From contig NZ_JAGQBE010000010.1 in assembly GCF_024345475.1 (NCBI RefSeq), positions 1 to 59,773 on the forward strand: a stretch of 59,773 bases of DNA, written 5' to 3'. Of the stretch, positions 10,526 through 22,674 are shown piece by piece. The translations under genes and the position numbers were made by a program. Every line of letters starts with the position of its first letter. The stretch's first letter is position 1. The notes under the pieces were generated by a model. It was not told the DNA's origin. It searched no databases and was given only the letters and a program-made list of their open reading frames with translations. The DNA is from Cyanobium sp. T1B-Tous. Its GTDB lineage: Bacteria; Cyanobacteriota; Cyanobacteriia; PCC-6307; Cyanobiaceae.

Positions 10526-10714
10526 ATGGCCCACCCTCCCTCCGGCACCCCCAGGCCGAGCAGTGTGATGGCCCGGTTGACGCTCTCGGCCCTGGAGCGG
10601 GCCAGCCAGGATCCGGCCATCTGGCGCCAACCCGATGTGCACCGGGCGGTGCTGGTGACGGGTCTCACCGTGCTGGTGAGTGCCCTGGCCCAGCTCCAGG
10701 ACGACCTGGGCTGA
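10526..10714 (+). CDS. Small conserved-looking protein, possible membrane-associated
   Basis: This protein has about 62 residues from an ATG at 10526; an in-frame ATG at 10478 would add 16 residues. It contains a hydrophobic C-terminal stretch ([16 protein letters not shown]) after a polar segment with [14 protein letters not shown] do not recognise a family. It is placed between divergent pyrH and convergent cobO, and the frame fits the gap between those two genes without overlapping either. Real gene status is likely but not certain. Confidence 0.5.
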   Translation: MAHPPSGTPRPSSVMARLTLSALERASQDPAIWRQPDVHRAVLVTGLTVLVSALAQLQDDLG

Positions 10715-10721
10715 CCGGGGC

Positions 10722-11423
10722 CTAGAACTCGATGCCCCGCTGGGCCTTCACGCCCTGTTCCCGGAAGGGGTGGCGCACCAGTTTCATTTCGGTCACCAGG
10801 TCGGCCCGCTCCACCAGGCCCGGCGGTGCGCCCCGACCGGTGAGGGCCACGTGGGTGAGCTCGGGCCGCAGGGCCAGGCCCTCGAGCACCTGGTCCAGGG
10901 CGAGATAGCCGAGCTTGAGGGCCACGTTCACCTCGTCGAGCACCACCAGCTTGCGGCTGGCGTCCGCCAGATAGCTGCGGGATTGCTCCCAGGCGGCCTG
11001 GACCAAGGCCCGATCCCGCTCCCGGTCCTGGGTTTCCCAGGTGAAGCCTTCGCCGAGGGCGTGCCAGGCCAGGGCGTCGCCAAACAGCTCCAGGGCCTTG
11101 GCTTCGCCGGGCTGCCAGCCCCCCTTGATGAACTGCACCACCGCCACCGCATCGCCGTGGCCCAGGGTGCGCAGCACCAGCCCCAGGGCCGCGGTGGTCT
11201 TGCCCTTGCCGTCGCCGGTGAACACCAGCACCAGGCCCTTTTCCAGGTTGCGTTCGCCCACCCGCTGCTGCTGGACCTCCTTGCGGCGGGCCATGCGGCG
11301 GCGGTAGCCATCGGCATCCCCCTCCGGGGCCAGGTCACCACCGGGGCCGAGTTCGGCGGCCACCGCGTCCAGGCCAGTGGCGGCCGCTGGGGCTGGGGCG
11401 GGATCGGCGGGGGGCAGGCTCAC
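10722..11423 (-). CDS. cobO: Cob(I)yrinic acid a,c-diamide adenosyltransferase
   Basis: This enzyme adds the adenosyl group to the cobalt of corrinoids during cobalamin synthesis. A P-loop GDGKGKTTAALG lies at about residue 75, followed by VVQFIKGGW, VLDEVNVAL and TGRGAPPGL, all matching CobO/BtuR. The protein has about 233 residues from a GTG at 11423. That GTG overlaps the stop of the upstream integrase gene (GTGA), which fixes the start and implies a two-gene operon. The frame extends far upstream but that part overlaps the integrase and is not coding. Confidence 0.92.
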   Translation of the reverse strand: MSLPPADPAPAPAAATGLDAVAAELGPGGDLAPEGDADGYRRRMARRKEVQQQRVGERNLEKGLVLVFTGDGKGKTTAALGLVLRTLGHGDAVAVVQFIKGGWQPGEAKALELFGDALAWHALGEGFTWETQDRERDRALVQAAWEQSRSYLADASRKLVVLDEVNVALKLGYLALDQVLEGLALRPELTHVALTGRGAPPGLVERADLVTEMKLVRHPFREQGVKAQRGIEF

Positions 11424-12676
11424 GGAACGGCTAGGGCAGGGTCTCCACTCTGGCGGCGGCGGGAGAGGGCCGCATCCACGGCCTGTTGCTGATCCCGGCG
11501 GGTGATCCAGTGGTGGTAGGTGCGGGTGTGAATCGCCACCGAGTGGCCCATCATCCGCGCCGCCACCGTGTCGGGCAGCCCGATGTGAATGGTGCGCACG
11601 GCCCAGGCATGGCGCAGGTCGTAGGGCGTGATCGGCAGCGCGTAGCGACGGAACTGCTCGGCCACCCGCCGGCCCACCTGCTGCAGGGTGGTGCGGCGCA
11701 GGTCGGTGGTCACCGGCGGCAGGGGGGGCTGGAGGGCACCCAGCTGCTCGAGGCCAAAGTGCTCCACCCATTCCGGTTGGAAGGGCCACACCTGGTGTTC
11801 GCCCGTCTTGCTGGTGGGCAGCACCCGGATCACCCGGTCGCCCCCGGGGGCCAGGGCGGAGAGGTCGCAGAAAAACACCTCGTGGTTGCGCAGGCCGTAG
11901 GTGGCCATCAGGCCGTAGGCCAGCCGCCAGGCCGGGTTGGGGATCTGCTCCACCAGGGCGAGGATCTGGGGATCGCCGGGCAGCCGCCGGAATTGGGCGG
12001 CGTGCAGGCCATAGCCCGCGGCCCGGACGCTCCAGTCGTCGGGCAGGGGTTCCCCCAGGTGGCGGGCCAGGGCGGCCAGGGCGATGCCGCACTGCTGGCG
12101 CCCGCGGCTGGTGGGGGGGTAGCTCTCCAGCACCGCTTCCAGCAGGGGCAGTCCCATTGGTTGCCCGCGGCCCTCCGCCATCGCAGCCAGCCGCCGCAGG
12201 TAGGGGCGGTAGGCGCCGGTCCAGGTGGTGCGGCAGCCGGCCGGGTTGCGGCGGCGACGCGGATCGGCGAAGAAGGCGGTCTGGAAGCTCTCCAACCCCA
12301 GGGGATCCGTGGAGGGGGTGGCAACCCGCCGGGGGACGGTCGGGTTGCTGCGGCCCCACTCCGACCAGTCGAAGCGCCCCTGCTGCAACTGGCGTACCAC
12401 CTCCTTGAGCCGCTCCCTGGCCCGGTCCAGCCCCGCCCCGTCGGCGTTCAGCCCCAGGCTGATGCGTTGGACGGGATGGCCGCCGGATCCCCGCCGGCAG
12501 GGCAGGGGGCCGCGCAGCCCCAGCCGCTGGCCGCGCAGCTCCAGCCGCAGCGAAACCCCCGCCGCCGCCAGTTGGCTGTTCTCCTGGGCCAGGCGGGCCT
12601 GGATGGCCAGAGTGCTGGCCGGGCTGATCGGCTCCGCCGTTCCCTCCAGATCGGGCTCCCCAGCTCCGCTTGCCAT
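11420..12676 (-). CDS. Tyrosine recombinase/phage-type integrase
   Basis: This protein has 418 residues. The C-terminal catalytic domain shows the first arginine in GLRNHEVFF, box II as YDLRHAW (tyrosine replaces the usual first histidine of HxxR), then MGHS and the nucleophile region TRTYHHW. The N-terminal part (about 1-180) has the helical features of a core-binding domain. No other phage genes, att repeats or islands are visible beside it, and it is translationally coupled to cobO. It may be a resident recombinase or the relic of an old element; its target is unknown. Confidence 0.8.
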   Translation of the reverse strand: MASGAGEPDLEGTAEPISPASTLAIQARLAQENSQLAAAGVSLRLELRGQRLGLRGPLPCRRGSGGHPVQRISLGLNADGAGLDRARERLKEVVRQLQQGRFDWSEWGRSNPTVPRRVATPSTDPLGLESFQTAFFADPRRRRNPAGCRTTWTGAYRPYLRRLAAMAEGRGQPMGLPLLEAVLESYPPTSRGRQQCGIALAALARHLGEPLPDDWSVRAAGYGLHAAQFRRLPGDPQILALVEQIPNPAWRLAYGLMATYGLRNHEVFFCDLSALAPGGDRVIRVLPTSKTGEHQVWPFQPEWVEHFGLEQLGALQPPLPPVTTDLRRTTLQQVGRRVAEQFRRYALPITPYDLRHAWAVRTIHIGLPDTVAARMMGHSVAIHTRTYHHWITRRDQQQAVDAALSRRRQSGDPALAVP

Positions 12677-12780
12677 GGGCTTTGCACAGGCCCCGACCTT
12701 ATCGATCCTGGACCGATGCCGCTAGAGGCGAGCTTGCAGCGTTACGCTCCTGCTCTCCCTGAGCCGCACGGAACGAAGGC

Positions 12781-13956
12781 ATGGCCAAGGTTGGCGTGCT
12801 GTTGCTGAACCTCGGGGGCCCCGAGCGGATCCAGGACGTCGGTCCGTTCCTTTACAACCTGTTTTCCGATCCGGAGATCATCCGGCTGCCCAATCCCGCC
12901 CTGCAGAAGCCCCTGGCCTGGCTGATCAGCAGCCTGCGGGCGGGAAAATCCCAGGAGGCCTACCGCTCGATCGGCGGCGGCTCGCCGCTGCGCCGGATCA
13001 CCGAGCAGCAGGCCCGTGAACTGCAGAGCGAACTGCGGTCCCGGGGCATCGAGGCCACCAGCTATGTGGCCATGCGCTACTGGCATCCGTTCACCGAATC
13101 GGCCGTGGCCGACATCAAGGCCGACGGGGTGGATGAGGTGGTGGTGCTGCCCCTCTACCCGCACTTCTCGATCAGCACCAGCGGTTCGAGCTTCCGCGAG
13201 CTGCAGCGTCTGCGCCAGGCCGACACCGGCTTCTCCCGCCTGCCGATCCGCTGCATCCGCAGTTACTACGACGACCCCGGCTACATCGGCGCCATGGCCG
13301 GCCTGATTGCCAAGGAGATCCAGGCCTGCCCCGAACCGGCCACGGCCCATGTGTTCTTCAGCGCCCATGGCGTGCCCAAGAGCTATGTGGAGGAGGCTGG
13401 CGACCCCTACCAGCAGGAGATCGAAGCCTGCGCTCGCCTGATCATGGAGCGCCTCGAGCGCGATCTTGGCCACCCCAACCCCTTCACCCTGGCCTACCAG
13501 AGTCGGGTGGGCCCCGTGGAGTGGCTCAAGCCCTACACCGACGACGCCCTGCAGGAGCTGGGCGAGGCCGGCGTGAACGATCTGGTGGTGGTGCCGATCA
13601 GTTTCGTCAGCGAGCACATCGAAACGCTCGAAGAAATTGATATCGAATACCGGGAAATTGCCACCGAAGCGGGCATCATCAATTTCCGCCGGGTTCCGGC
13701 TCTGGACACCACACCCGCCTTCATCCATGGCCTGGCCGACCTCGTGCAACACGCCCTGGAGGGCCCGGAGGTCAACCTGGATCAGGCGGCCGAGTTGCCC
13801 ACCAAGGTGAAGCTCTATCCCCAGGACAAGTGGGCCTGGGGCTGGAACAACAGCTCCGAGGTCTGGAACGGTCGCTTGGCGATGGTGGGTTTTTCCGCTT
13901 TCCTGCTGGAGCTGATCAGCGGACGGGGACCGCTTCATGCGCTCGGCCTGCTTTGA
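12781..13956 (+). CDS. hemH: Ferrochelatase with C-terminal chlorophyll-binding-like segment
   Basis: This enzyme inserts ferrous iron into protoporphyrin IX to make haem, the precursor of biliverdin. The N-terminus [11 protein letters not shown], the catalytic-site [13 protein letters not shown] and the late [18 protein letters not shown] are diagnostic. The last 40 residues ([18 protein letters not shown]) form a single helix with the ExxxxR/NGRxAM pattern of Hlip/CAB proteins, which is usual in cyanobacteria and anchors the enzyme to thylakoids. Its position beside the bilin-reductase genes makes biochemical sense, since haem feeds phycoerythrobilin synthesis. Confidence 0.97.
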   Translation: MAKVGVLLLNLGGPERIQDVGPFLYNLFSDPEIIRLPNPALQKPLAWLISSLRAGKSQEAYRSIGGGSPLRRITEQQARELQSELRSRGIEATSYVAMRYWHPFTESAVADIKADGVDEVVVLPLYPHFSISTSGSSFRELQRLRQADTGFSRLPIRCIRSYYDDPGYIGAMAGLIAKEIQACPEPATAHVFFSAHGVPKSYVEEAGDPYQQEIEACARLIMERLERDLGHPNPFTLAYQSRVGPVEWLKPYTDDALQELGEAGVNDLVVVPISFVSEHIETLEEIDIEYREIATEAGIINFRRVPALDTTPAFIHGLADLVQHALEGPEVNLDQAAELPTKVKLYPQDKWAWGWNNSSEVWNGRLAMVGFSAFLLELISGRGPLHALGLL

Positions 13957-13963
13957 TCTCGGA

Positions 13964-16075
<2,112 letters not shown>

Positions 16076-16106
16076 GGTTGCAGAGGCAGCAGTGAATGGG
16101 AAAGGG

Positions 16107-16361
16107 CTAGGCCAGCTCAGCGATCTGGAGCTGGAGCTGGGCCAGAACCGACTCGATCCTCTGAAGCTCGGGATGCTGGGACAGGGTGAAGGCCACCTGC
16201 TGCTGTGGCATTTTCAGCTTCTGGCCCATGCCCGTGACGTCGCTCACAATCCGATCTCGGAATGCCTCGAGCTGCTCAATGGCCTCCTGCAGCTCCTCCC
16301 GGCTCGGAGACGGCTCAGCAATGGCGTCGGCCGCGACCGCATCAAAACTGGCGCTGGACAT
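16107..16361 (-). CDS. Small hypothetical protein at the head of the peb operon
   Basis: This protein of 84 residues is mostly helical: it is rich in glutamate, glutamine and leucine with heptad-like spacing (REELQEAIEQLEAFRDRI and ESVLAQLQLQIAEL), suggesting a coiled coil. No family is recognised. It begins divergently from cpeB and lies 31 bases before the CpcS/CpeS-type lyase gene, so it is probably co-transcribed with the lyase and pebAB. A role in phycobilisome assembly is suggested only by location. Confidence 0.62.
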   Translation of the reverse strand: MSSASFDAVAADAIAEPSPSREELQEAIEQLEAFRDRIVSDVTGMGQKLKMPQQQVAFTLSQHPELQRIESVLAQLQLQIAELA

Positions 16362-17281
<920 letters not shown>

Positions 17282-17311
17282 ACAAATTAAGGGATCAATC
17301 CTGATCTTTAA

Positions 17312-17836
<525 letters not shown>

Positions 17837-17860
17837 GCCTCATTTTTGATGATGCCATCT

Positions 17861-17883
17861 GGGGGCCGAAAGGCCCCCTTTTT
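17861..17883 (+). terminator. Rho-independent terminator of cpeBA
   Basis: A perfect 7-bp stem GGGGGCC/GGCCCCC with a GAAA tetraloop is followed immediately by five Ts. It lies 25 bases after the cpeA stop and before cpeZ, so it should end the abundant cpeBA message. Confidence 0.9.
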
Positions 17884-17964
17884 CATGTCTTGTTTCAGGC
17901 TTTCCATCGGCGGGTCGTGGCGGTCTAGGTTCCCCTTCCCAGCCTCAAAATAGCGACTTCTTCG

Positions 17965-18585
17965 ATGCCACACCCCCCCGATCTCGATCAACTGTTTGCA
18001 GATCTTGCCCATCCCAACCCCTACATTCAAACGCGCGCCTTCACGGCTATGGTCGAACATTGGCCAGACGAAGCAATCCCGCGTTTGATCGCGCTCCTGG
18101 ATCAGCCGGATGTCTCTCTGCGTCGAGCTTCTGTTCGGGGGCTTGGGGCCTTCGGTGCGCGCTCGATGCAGCCGATTGCAGTGTGCTTCAGCACCAGTAG
18201 CGATGACACGGTGAGGGCAAGTTGCATTAAAGCCTACGCCCAGTTGGCTTCCAACTACGCAGGTCAGGCGTTTACTGAGCAGGCCATGGCGGTTTTGCGT
18301 GAAGCCCTTGATGATCGCTCACCTGTGGTTGCGGTCGCAGCCGTCATGGCGTTAGGTCAGGTGGGTCGCCAAGCGGTGCCTCTCTTGCTGCAGGTGAGTC
18401 GCGGTAACAATCCAGCTCAAGGAGTTGCAGCGGTCAATGCGTTGGCACAGATCGATCATCCTGATATTGAGCCAGTCTTACAGCAGCTGCTTGATGACCC
18501 GGCAACTGATGATTACGTGCGGGAGACTGTGAGCTCGGCCCTGATCAGGATCGAGGATCTAAAGGCCCGTCAATACGGGGGCTGA
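17965..18585 (+). CDS. cpeZ: HEAT-repeat phycoerythrin lyase subunit/chaperone CpeZ
   Basis: This protein of 206 residues is built of HEAT-like repeats, for example IPRLIALLDQPDVSLRRASVRGLGAFG and VVAVAAVMALGQVGRQAVPLL. Size and the opening LDQLFADLAHPNPYIQTRA match CpeZ of the E/F-type lyase clan. Published work on CpeZ shows it acts with CpeY and as a chaperone-like partner in adding phycoerythrobilin to phycoerythrin alpha. It follows the cpeBA terminator, so it probably has its own promoter in the 81-base gap. CpeY is encoded 1.8 kb downstream. Confidence 0.85.
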   Translation: MPHPPDLDQLFADLAHPNPYIQTRAFTAMVEHWPDEAIPRLIALLDQPDVSLRRASVRGLGAFGARSMQPIAVCFSTSSDDTVRASCIKAYAQLASNYAGQAFTEQAMAVLREALDDRSPVVAVAAVMALGQVGRQAVPLLLQVSRGNNPAQGVAAVNALAQIDHPDIEPVLQQLLDDPATDDYVRETVSSALIRIEDLKARQYGG

Positions 18586-18604
18586 CTTGGCTTGAGGATC
18601 AAGA

Positions 18605-19498
18605 TCAGATCCTTTCGAGCTGGCTGATGGAAACTCGTAACACGGCCGTCACATCTGATTCGTGCTCGCACTGGAGGTGCTCGCGCAGGGCTGGTAACGC
18701 GTCGCTTGCTTTTAGCTTCATCAGTGAAAGAGCTGCGTTCTTGCGCACCTGGCCCGCTTCGTCATTGAGGAGCGGGATGAGGTGTGGTGTTGCCCAACAA
18801 GAATCATGCAGCTTGCCGAGCAAGGTGGTTGCCTCGGCCCGCACATCGACATGCTGATCGCTGAGCGCACGAATCAGGAGATCTCTTGCGGCTTCATCCC
18901 CCTGAGCTTGGATTTGATCGCCTAGTGCAGCAATTGCAGCAGCTCTGATCTCCGCATGCTCGGAGCCTGCGGCCTCGCGCAAGGCTTCAGGGGCCCTCGC
19001 GCCAACAAAAGCAAGCCCCCAACTGGCCAAGCCCAGCTGCATTGAACTGCTTTTGGGGTTGATCAGGACACCCAGGAGTGCATCAACGGCTTCCGCGCCC
19101 AGTGCAGCCATCGCTCCCACGGCAGACCCCTGAACCACTGGGTCAGGGTCATGCAGGAGGGCGTTCAGCAGGACTGGCAAAGCCTGTGGATCTTCGATCA
19201 GCGTGAGGGTCTTGGCGGCAGCACGCCGCACTGTGACATTGTCGTGGCCTTCAAGGGCCTGGCAAAGGGCTGGCACGGCTGCTTTGCCAACGACCCCGAG
19301 GCTTTCGGCGAAGGTGAGTCGCATCAGACCACGCCGGTCGCCCAGGCCCGCCACCATTTTTTCGATGCTGCTGCTGTTGGCATCAGGCACCTCTCCACAC
19401 CGGAGCTGGTGCTTGAGCTCCTCCGCCAGTTGGCTGGCTTCGTCTTCGCTCAGTTGGAGTGGGTGCCCGCTGATCGGCGAGCATTGGCTGTCATTCAC
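18605..19498 (-). CDS. HEAT-repeat phycoerythrin lyase of the CpeF/MpeV/MpeU group
   Basis: This protein of 297 residues has an N-terminal segment with EDEASQLAEELKHQL and KMVAGLGDRRGLMRLTFAESLG, then about five HEAT repeats including VRRAAAKTLTLIEDP. These match the CpeF/MpeV family as I remember it. CpeF was reported to attach phycoerythrobilin to the doubly linked Cys50/61 site of CpeB, which this window's CpeB has; MpeU and MpeV members are alternatives, but the absence of class II phycoerythrin favours the CpeF role. It is convergent with cpeZ and divergent from the DUF2656-like gene. Confidence 0.78.
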   Translation of the reverse strand: MNDSQCSPISGHPLQLSEDEASQLAEELKHQLRCGEVPDANSSSIEKMVAGLGDRRGLMRLTFAESLGVVGKAAVPALCQALEGHDNVTVRRAAAKTLTLIEDPQALPVLLNALLHDPDPVVQGSAVGAMAALGAEAVDALLGVLINPKSSSMQLGLASWGLAFVGARAPEALREAAGSEHAEIRAAAIAALGDQIQAQGDEAARDLLIRALSDQHVDVRAEATTLLGKLHDSCWATPHLIPLLNDEAGQVRKNAALSLMKLKASDALPALREHLQCEHESDVTAVLRVSISQLERI

Positions 19499-19577
19499 GG
19501 TTGCTGGCTAGCGGGTGGAAGCATTATCAAGTTCCATTGGCGGCCGCCTAGGGTCGTCGTAACACACGGCATCCGGC

Positions 19578-20003
19578 ATGACCTGCTTCGTTCTGTCCCA
19601 TAACCTCCAGGTACAAGAGCCGGGCGTACCACCCTTCAACGCGGTGGACCTTGCAGCAGGGTTGAAGGCGCACGCTTCTGCGATTGTTTCGGCAGAGCCG
19701 TTGGATCATCCCCATTGGCTCATTCGCATCGAATCGGATCTAGCACCTGCGGATCTGGCCCTTGACTTGATCCAGGCATGGCGGGGGTTTCGGCGGGCCT
19801 GCGGCCATACCGATGGGCATCAGTTGCTGGCCCTTGGCGGGCGCAAGGACAGTCCCAGCTCAGCGGGTTCTCCCCTGACGCTGGGGGCCTGGGGTGTGGA
19901 TGTGGTGGAAACGATGGACGGCCCAACGTTTTTGCGCGCTATCGGCTGGGAGGCCCTGAAGCAGGGGCGTCCTGCCGATGCCGTGTTCGCGATGCAAGGC
20001 TGA
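19578..20003 (+). CDS. Conserved hypothetical protein of the phycobilisome region (DUF2656-like)
   Basis: This is a protein of 141 residues with no membrane segment. Recognisable blocks are FVLSHNLQV at the start, HPHWLIRIESDL in the middle and TLGAWGVDVVET near the end. I believe this is the DUF2656 family seen next to phycobilisome genes, but the assignment rests on memory of the pattern. Its stop is directly followed by the stop of the small CpcD-like gene on the other strand (20003/20004). Function unknown. Confidence 0.6.
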   Translation: MTCFVLSHNLQVQEPGVPPFNAVDLAAGLKAHASAIVSAEPLDHPHWLIRIESDLAPADLALDLIQAWRGFRRACGHTDGHQLLALGGRKDSPSSAGSPLTLGAWGVDVVETMDGPTFLRAIGWEALKQGRPADAVFAMQG

Positions 20004-20276
20004 TTAGGAGACGCGCGACCGACGCTGCCTCGTTCCACCAACCCGAGGCTGTTTCTCCGTTGACACCGCTTCAGGGGGGGTCTGGGCTGGAGGAGCTTGA
20101 GTGCTTGTGGCCCCCTGCACGGAAACATCCTGCACCTCTGCTCCTTGGTGATTGATGAGATCCAGTGTGCGGCTGAGTAGTTCGTAAGGAACGCACAACT
20201 TTTGTGGTGAATTCAGCCTTGCACCCTTGCCAAGGCTCAATTTGATCACATAGGAGTTGGTTAGAAAAGGCCCCAT
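20004..20276 (-). CDS. Small protein with CpcD-like capping-linker domain
   Basis: This protein has 90 residues. The first 45 resemble the CpcD domain that terminates rod linkers: SYVIKLSLGKGARLNSPQ then VPYELLSRTLDLINHQGAEVQDVSV parallels FVPYNKLSEQYQRIHREGGKIASIT at the end of CpeC in this window. The remainder is a low-complexity Pro/Thr/Gln tail ending in arginines. From family knowledge, isolated CpcD proteins cap phycocyanin rods. Here the gene lies inside the cpe region, between a DUF2656-like gene and cpeY, so it may cap phycoerythrin rods; that is inference. Confidence 0.6.
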   Translation of the reverse strand: MGPFLTNSYVIKLSLGKGARLNSPQKLCVPYELLSRTLDLINHQGAEVQDVSVQGATSTQAPPAQTPPEAVSTEKQPRVGGTRQRRSRVS

Positions 20277-20422
20277 GCTGGCAGGAACAACGATGTCCCA
20301 TGGTGCACCAACATCAAGCAGACCGCCAATATATGGAAAGTTCTTAACGAACGGCCTGCTTGGGTGACCTGACCTGCAATGGTGCTAGGTGTGAATCTAG
20401 GGCCCGCCCTGCAGCGCCATCC

Positions 20423-21727
20423 GTGAGCCGTTTCGACAACATCCATCTTGGCCTCACCCAGCAGGAGGCTCTGCGGATTTTAGAACAGCCTCTTGAAGCA
20501 CTTGAATCGGCCAGCGATTACTACATGGCGGCCTCCCACCTGATTAATTTTCCTGGAGACTCCACCGAGAAAGCCCTCCTGCAACTCCTTGCCGTTGATT
20601 CCGAAGAGCAGCCCATCCGTTTAGCCCAGCGTAAGGCGGTGGAGGTGCTTGGTCGTCTGAATGCACAACAAGCAATATCGGCCATCGGTTGTTGCCTCAA
20701 GAGTGAAGATCCCTACCTCGTTGAAAATAGTGCCTGGGCTCTTGAGCAATTGGGTTGTATGGATTCAATGTTGCATCAGGTGATGATCGATTGCCTGGCT
20801 GATCCTGCCCAGAATCGTCGGGTTTTGATCCAGAGCCTTGCTGGATTGAAGGTTCGCTCTGCCTTGGCAGCAATTGAAAGCCTCCAGAACGATTCCAATC
20901 CTGGTGTGCGCGGGGCAGCTCTGTGTGCCATTGCCCAGCTATCAGGTCAGCGTGATCAGCTACTGGCCCTTGAAGACCATCTCACTCTGCCAAATCAGAT
21001 GGATCGCCAGTCTGCTATCCAGGATGTGATCAATGCTGGTGCCATTAATCTTCTCCAGAGTGTCCTCCAGGCACCGGTTTCCCCCGTATTTCGGATGCGT
21101 GCTCTTAAGGCTCTCTGGCCGGAGAGTGCCACGTCCTGTGAGGGCATGGTATTGACAGATGCGCTTGATGCCTTGGTGCGTGATGATCCAAGTACTTTGG
21201 TGTTGGTACATCGCTATGACGATGAGCCTGACAATGCATTCCTGATCCAGGAGTTTTTTGGAACTGACTTCAGCCGTTGCTATCTGGCACTTCAGACACT
21301 GCGTCAACGGCCAGCTGAGGCTCTCTGGCCGCTGTTGCGGCGGGGCTGGCTCGAGGATGCGCATAACGATTATGGTGCGCATTACTTTTTTATTCGACTT
21401 TTTGGTTCCCATAAAGGATGGCCGGTGGAAGCTATGGCGATGATTACAGAGTGGCTCGTCGAGGCGGTTGATAACCAAAGGCCGCAATTCGTCAAATCAA
21501 AAGCTGCAGCACTATTGGCTCTGGCCTCATTAGATCCCCTGCTGTGTAAGCGGCATCTCAGCCGATGGGAAGATGTCGATCGCACGCCCTGGTGGGAATG
21601 CCGCTACGCGGCAGCAATGGCTCAAGAATTGATCGATTCTGGCGAAGATAGTAAAGTATTCAATGGCAAAGAAGCCCATCCCTACGTGAAGGCTCGCCTT
21701 CAATTGTTGCGGGCCATCAGTGGTTGA
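20423..21727 (+). CDS. cpeY: HEAT-repeat phycoerythrin lyase CpeY
   Basis: This bilin lyase of about 434 residues is built from HEAT repeats. The start GTG at 20423 gives SRFDNIHLGLTQQEALRILEQPL; an upstream ATG at 20360 adds a low-quality segment. Repeats such as LAQRKAVEVLGRLNAQQAI and VRGAALCAIAQLSGQ are clear, and the long C-terminal half with FIRLFGSHKGWP fits CpeY rather than CpeZ. CpeY with CpeZ adds phycoerythrobilin to Cys82 of CpeA in studied strains. It converges with cpeR, overlapping by 11 bases. Confidence 0.85.
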   Translation: MSRFDNIHLGLTQQEALRILEQPLEALESASDYYMAASHLINFPGDSTEKALLQLLAVDSEEQPIRLAQRKAVEVLGRLNAQQAISAIGCCLKSEDPYLVENSAWALEQLGCMDSMLHQVMIDCLADPAQNRRVLIQSLAGLKVRSALAAIESLQNDSNPGVRGAALCAIAQLSGQRDQLLALEDHLTLPNQMDRQSAIQDVINAGAINLLQSVLQAPVSPVFRMRALKALWPESATSCEGMVLTDALDALVRDDPSTLVLVHRYDDEPDNAFLIQEFFGTDFSRCYLALQTLRQRPAEALWPLLRRGWLEDAHNDYGAHYFFIRLFGSHKGWPVEAMAMITEWLVEAVDNQRPQFVKSKAAALLALASLDPLLCKRHLSRWEDVDRTPWWECRYAAAMAQELIDSGEDSKVFNGKEAHPYVKARLQLLRAISG

Positions 21728-22028
21728 TTTCCGAGAAACGGGTGCTCCTGCCTCCACGGCTGGCCCAGTACTGGACAAGTTCTTCTCCGCCAGGCCTTGG
21801 TATAGATGCCACAGCTCTCAACACTTTGAATGATCGGTTCGGTCCCATTGGCCAATTTCCCACGGCGCGCACTTCCCTCACATGTCCACCACAATCCAGC
21901 ATGCACTGCTCGAATCGTTCCACGTGTGATTGATCAACGGTTTCAAAGATGAAGTCTGTGCCTAGGCAGATCAGATGCTGAGATCGGATCCACGCTTTGA
22001 GCAACTTATGTGCATCATTTGCGTGCAT
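21717..22028 (-). CDS. cpeR: Phycoerythrin operon activator CpeR
   Basis: This protein of 103 residues has the segment KAWIRSQHLICLGTDFIFET and a later ERFEQCMLDCGGHV, which resemble CpeR. CpeR activates cpe genes in Fremyella diplosiphon, where it is encoded at the end of the cpeCDESTR operon. Here it follows linkers, cpeS and cpeT in the same order, which is the strongest support. Gap to cpeT is 27 bases. No DNA-binding motif is obvious, as is true of the family. Confidence 0.75.
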   Translation of the reverse strand: MHANDAHKLLKAWIRSQHLICLGTDFIFETVDQSHVERFEQCMLDCGGHVREVRAVGNWPMGPNRSFKVLRAVASIPRPGGEELVQYWASRGGRSTRFSEINH

Positions 22029-22055
22029 TAGAGCGCATCTCCACGGATCATCTTG

Positions 22056-22655
22056 TTATGATTGGACCCAGCTTTCGTCTAACTGGTCCGAAAAGGATGA
22101 AATCCTTGCAAAGCGGAGCATCCCATGCTCTGAACCCCAGATCGGGGCGTCAGTGAGTGGGTCAAAGCCACGATCTCGACTGCTCCAACGGTCCTGATTG
22201 AGCTCCACTTCGCTGACGAGATAGGTTAGTTTCCCATCGCGGGGAATCAAACACTTTTGACCCGGCTCAAGTTCACCAAGGTAGGATCCAGGCTCAACAC
22301 ATCGAAAATGCATGGCGCAGCCGCATCTCTCGATGAGGGCATTGGCATCAATCGTTTGGAGAAGTTTAGGATGCAGCCCAGCTCCGGCTGTCCGTTCCGG
22401 CTGCTCAAGCCCAAAATTCTCAACAATGTGAATATCATCACATCGGCTTAGGCGATGAACTCCTTGTCGGTATGGGCGCCACGGATCATGGTCATAACTC
22501 TGTTCAGAATAAATGCCCGGTGCGCGGAGCACCTCCCAGGGGAGGGGCATGAAGAAGATATTAATGCGCGCGAATTTTGAAGGATCTTGCTGGGCCTGAT
22601 CAAGGTTGCTATAATGGCCGCAAAGAGTTTTGGCGAAGAGTAGAGAGGGATCCAC
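22056..22655 (-). CDS. cpeT: CpeT-type phycoerythrin chromophore lyase
   Basis: This CpcT/CpeT-family lyase of about 199 residues attaches bilin to the third site of a beta subunit (Cys165 of CpeB in studied cases). The N-terminus LLFAKTLCGHYSNLDQAQ and the WRPYRQGVHRL and GELEPGQKCLIPRDGKLTYLVSE blocks are typical. I chose the GTG at 22655 because it begins just before that first block; the frame remains open to 22724 but the extra residues are not family-like. It lies between cpeS (19-base gap) and cpeR. Confidence 0.85.
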   Translation of the reverse strand: MDPSLLFAKTLCGHYSNLDQAQQDPSKFARINIFFMPLPWEVLRAPGIYSEQSYDHDPWRPYRQGVHRLSRCDDIHIVENFGLEQPERTAGAGLHPKLLQTIDANALIERCGCAMHFRCVEPGSYLGELEPGQKCLIPRDGKLTYLVSEVELNQDRWSSRDRGFDPLTDAPIWGSEHGMLRFARISSFSDQLDESWVQS

Positions 22656-22674
22656 GGCTAGAACAGCTCTTGTT

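Noticed and set aside
10722-12359. 545-codon frame fusing cobO with upstream sequence
   Set aside because: The upstream part runs over the integrase gene in another frame with Pro/Arg/Gly-rich nonsense; the GTG at 11423 with GTGA overlap gives a normal cobO.
20960-21487. 175-codon minus-strand frame inside cpeY
   Set aside because: Antisense to a clear HEAT-repeat lyase, no domain, and no context.
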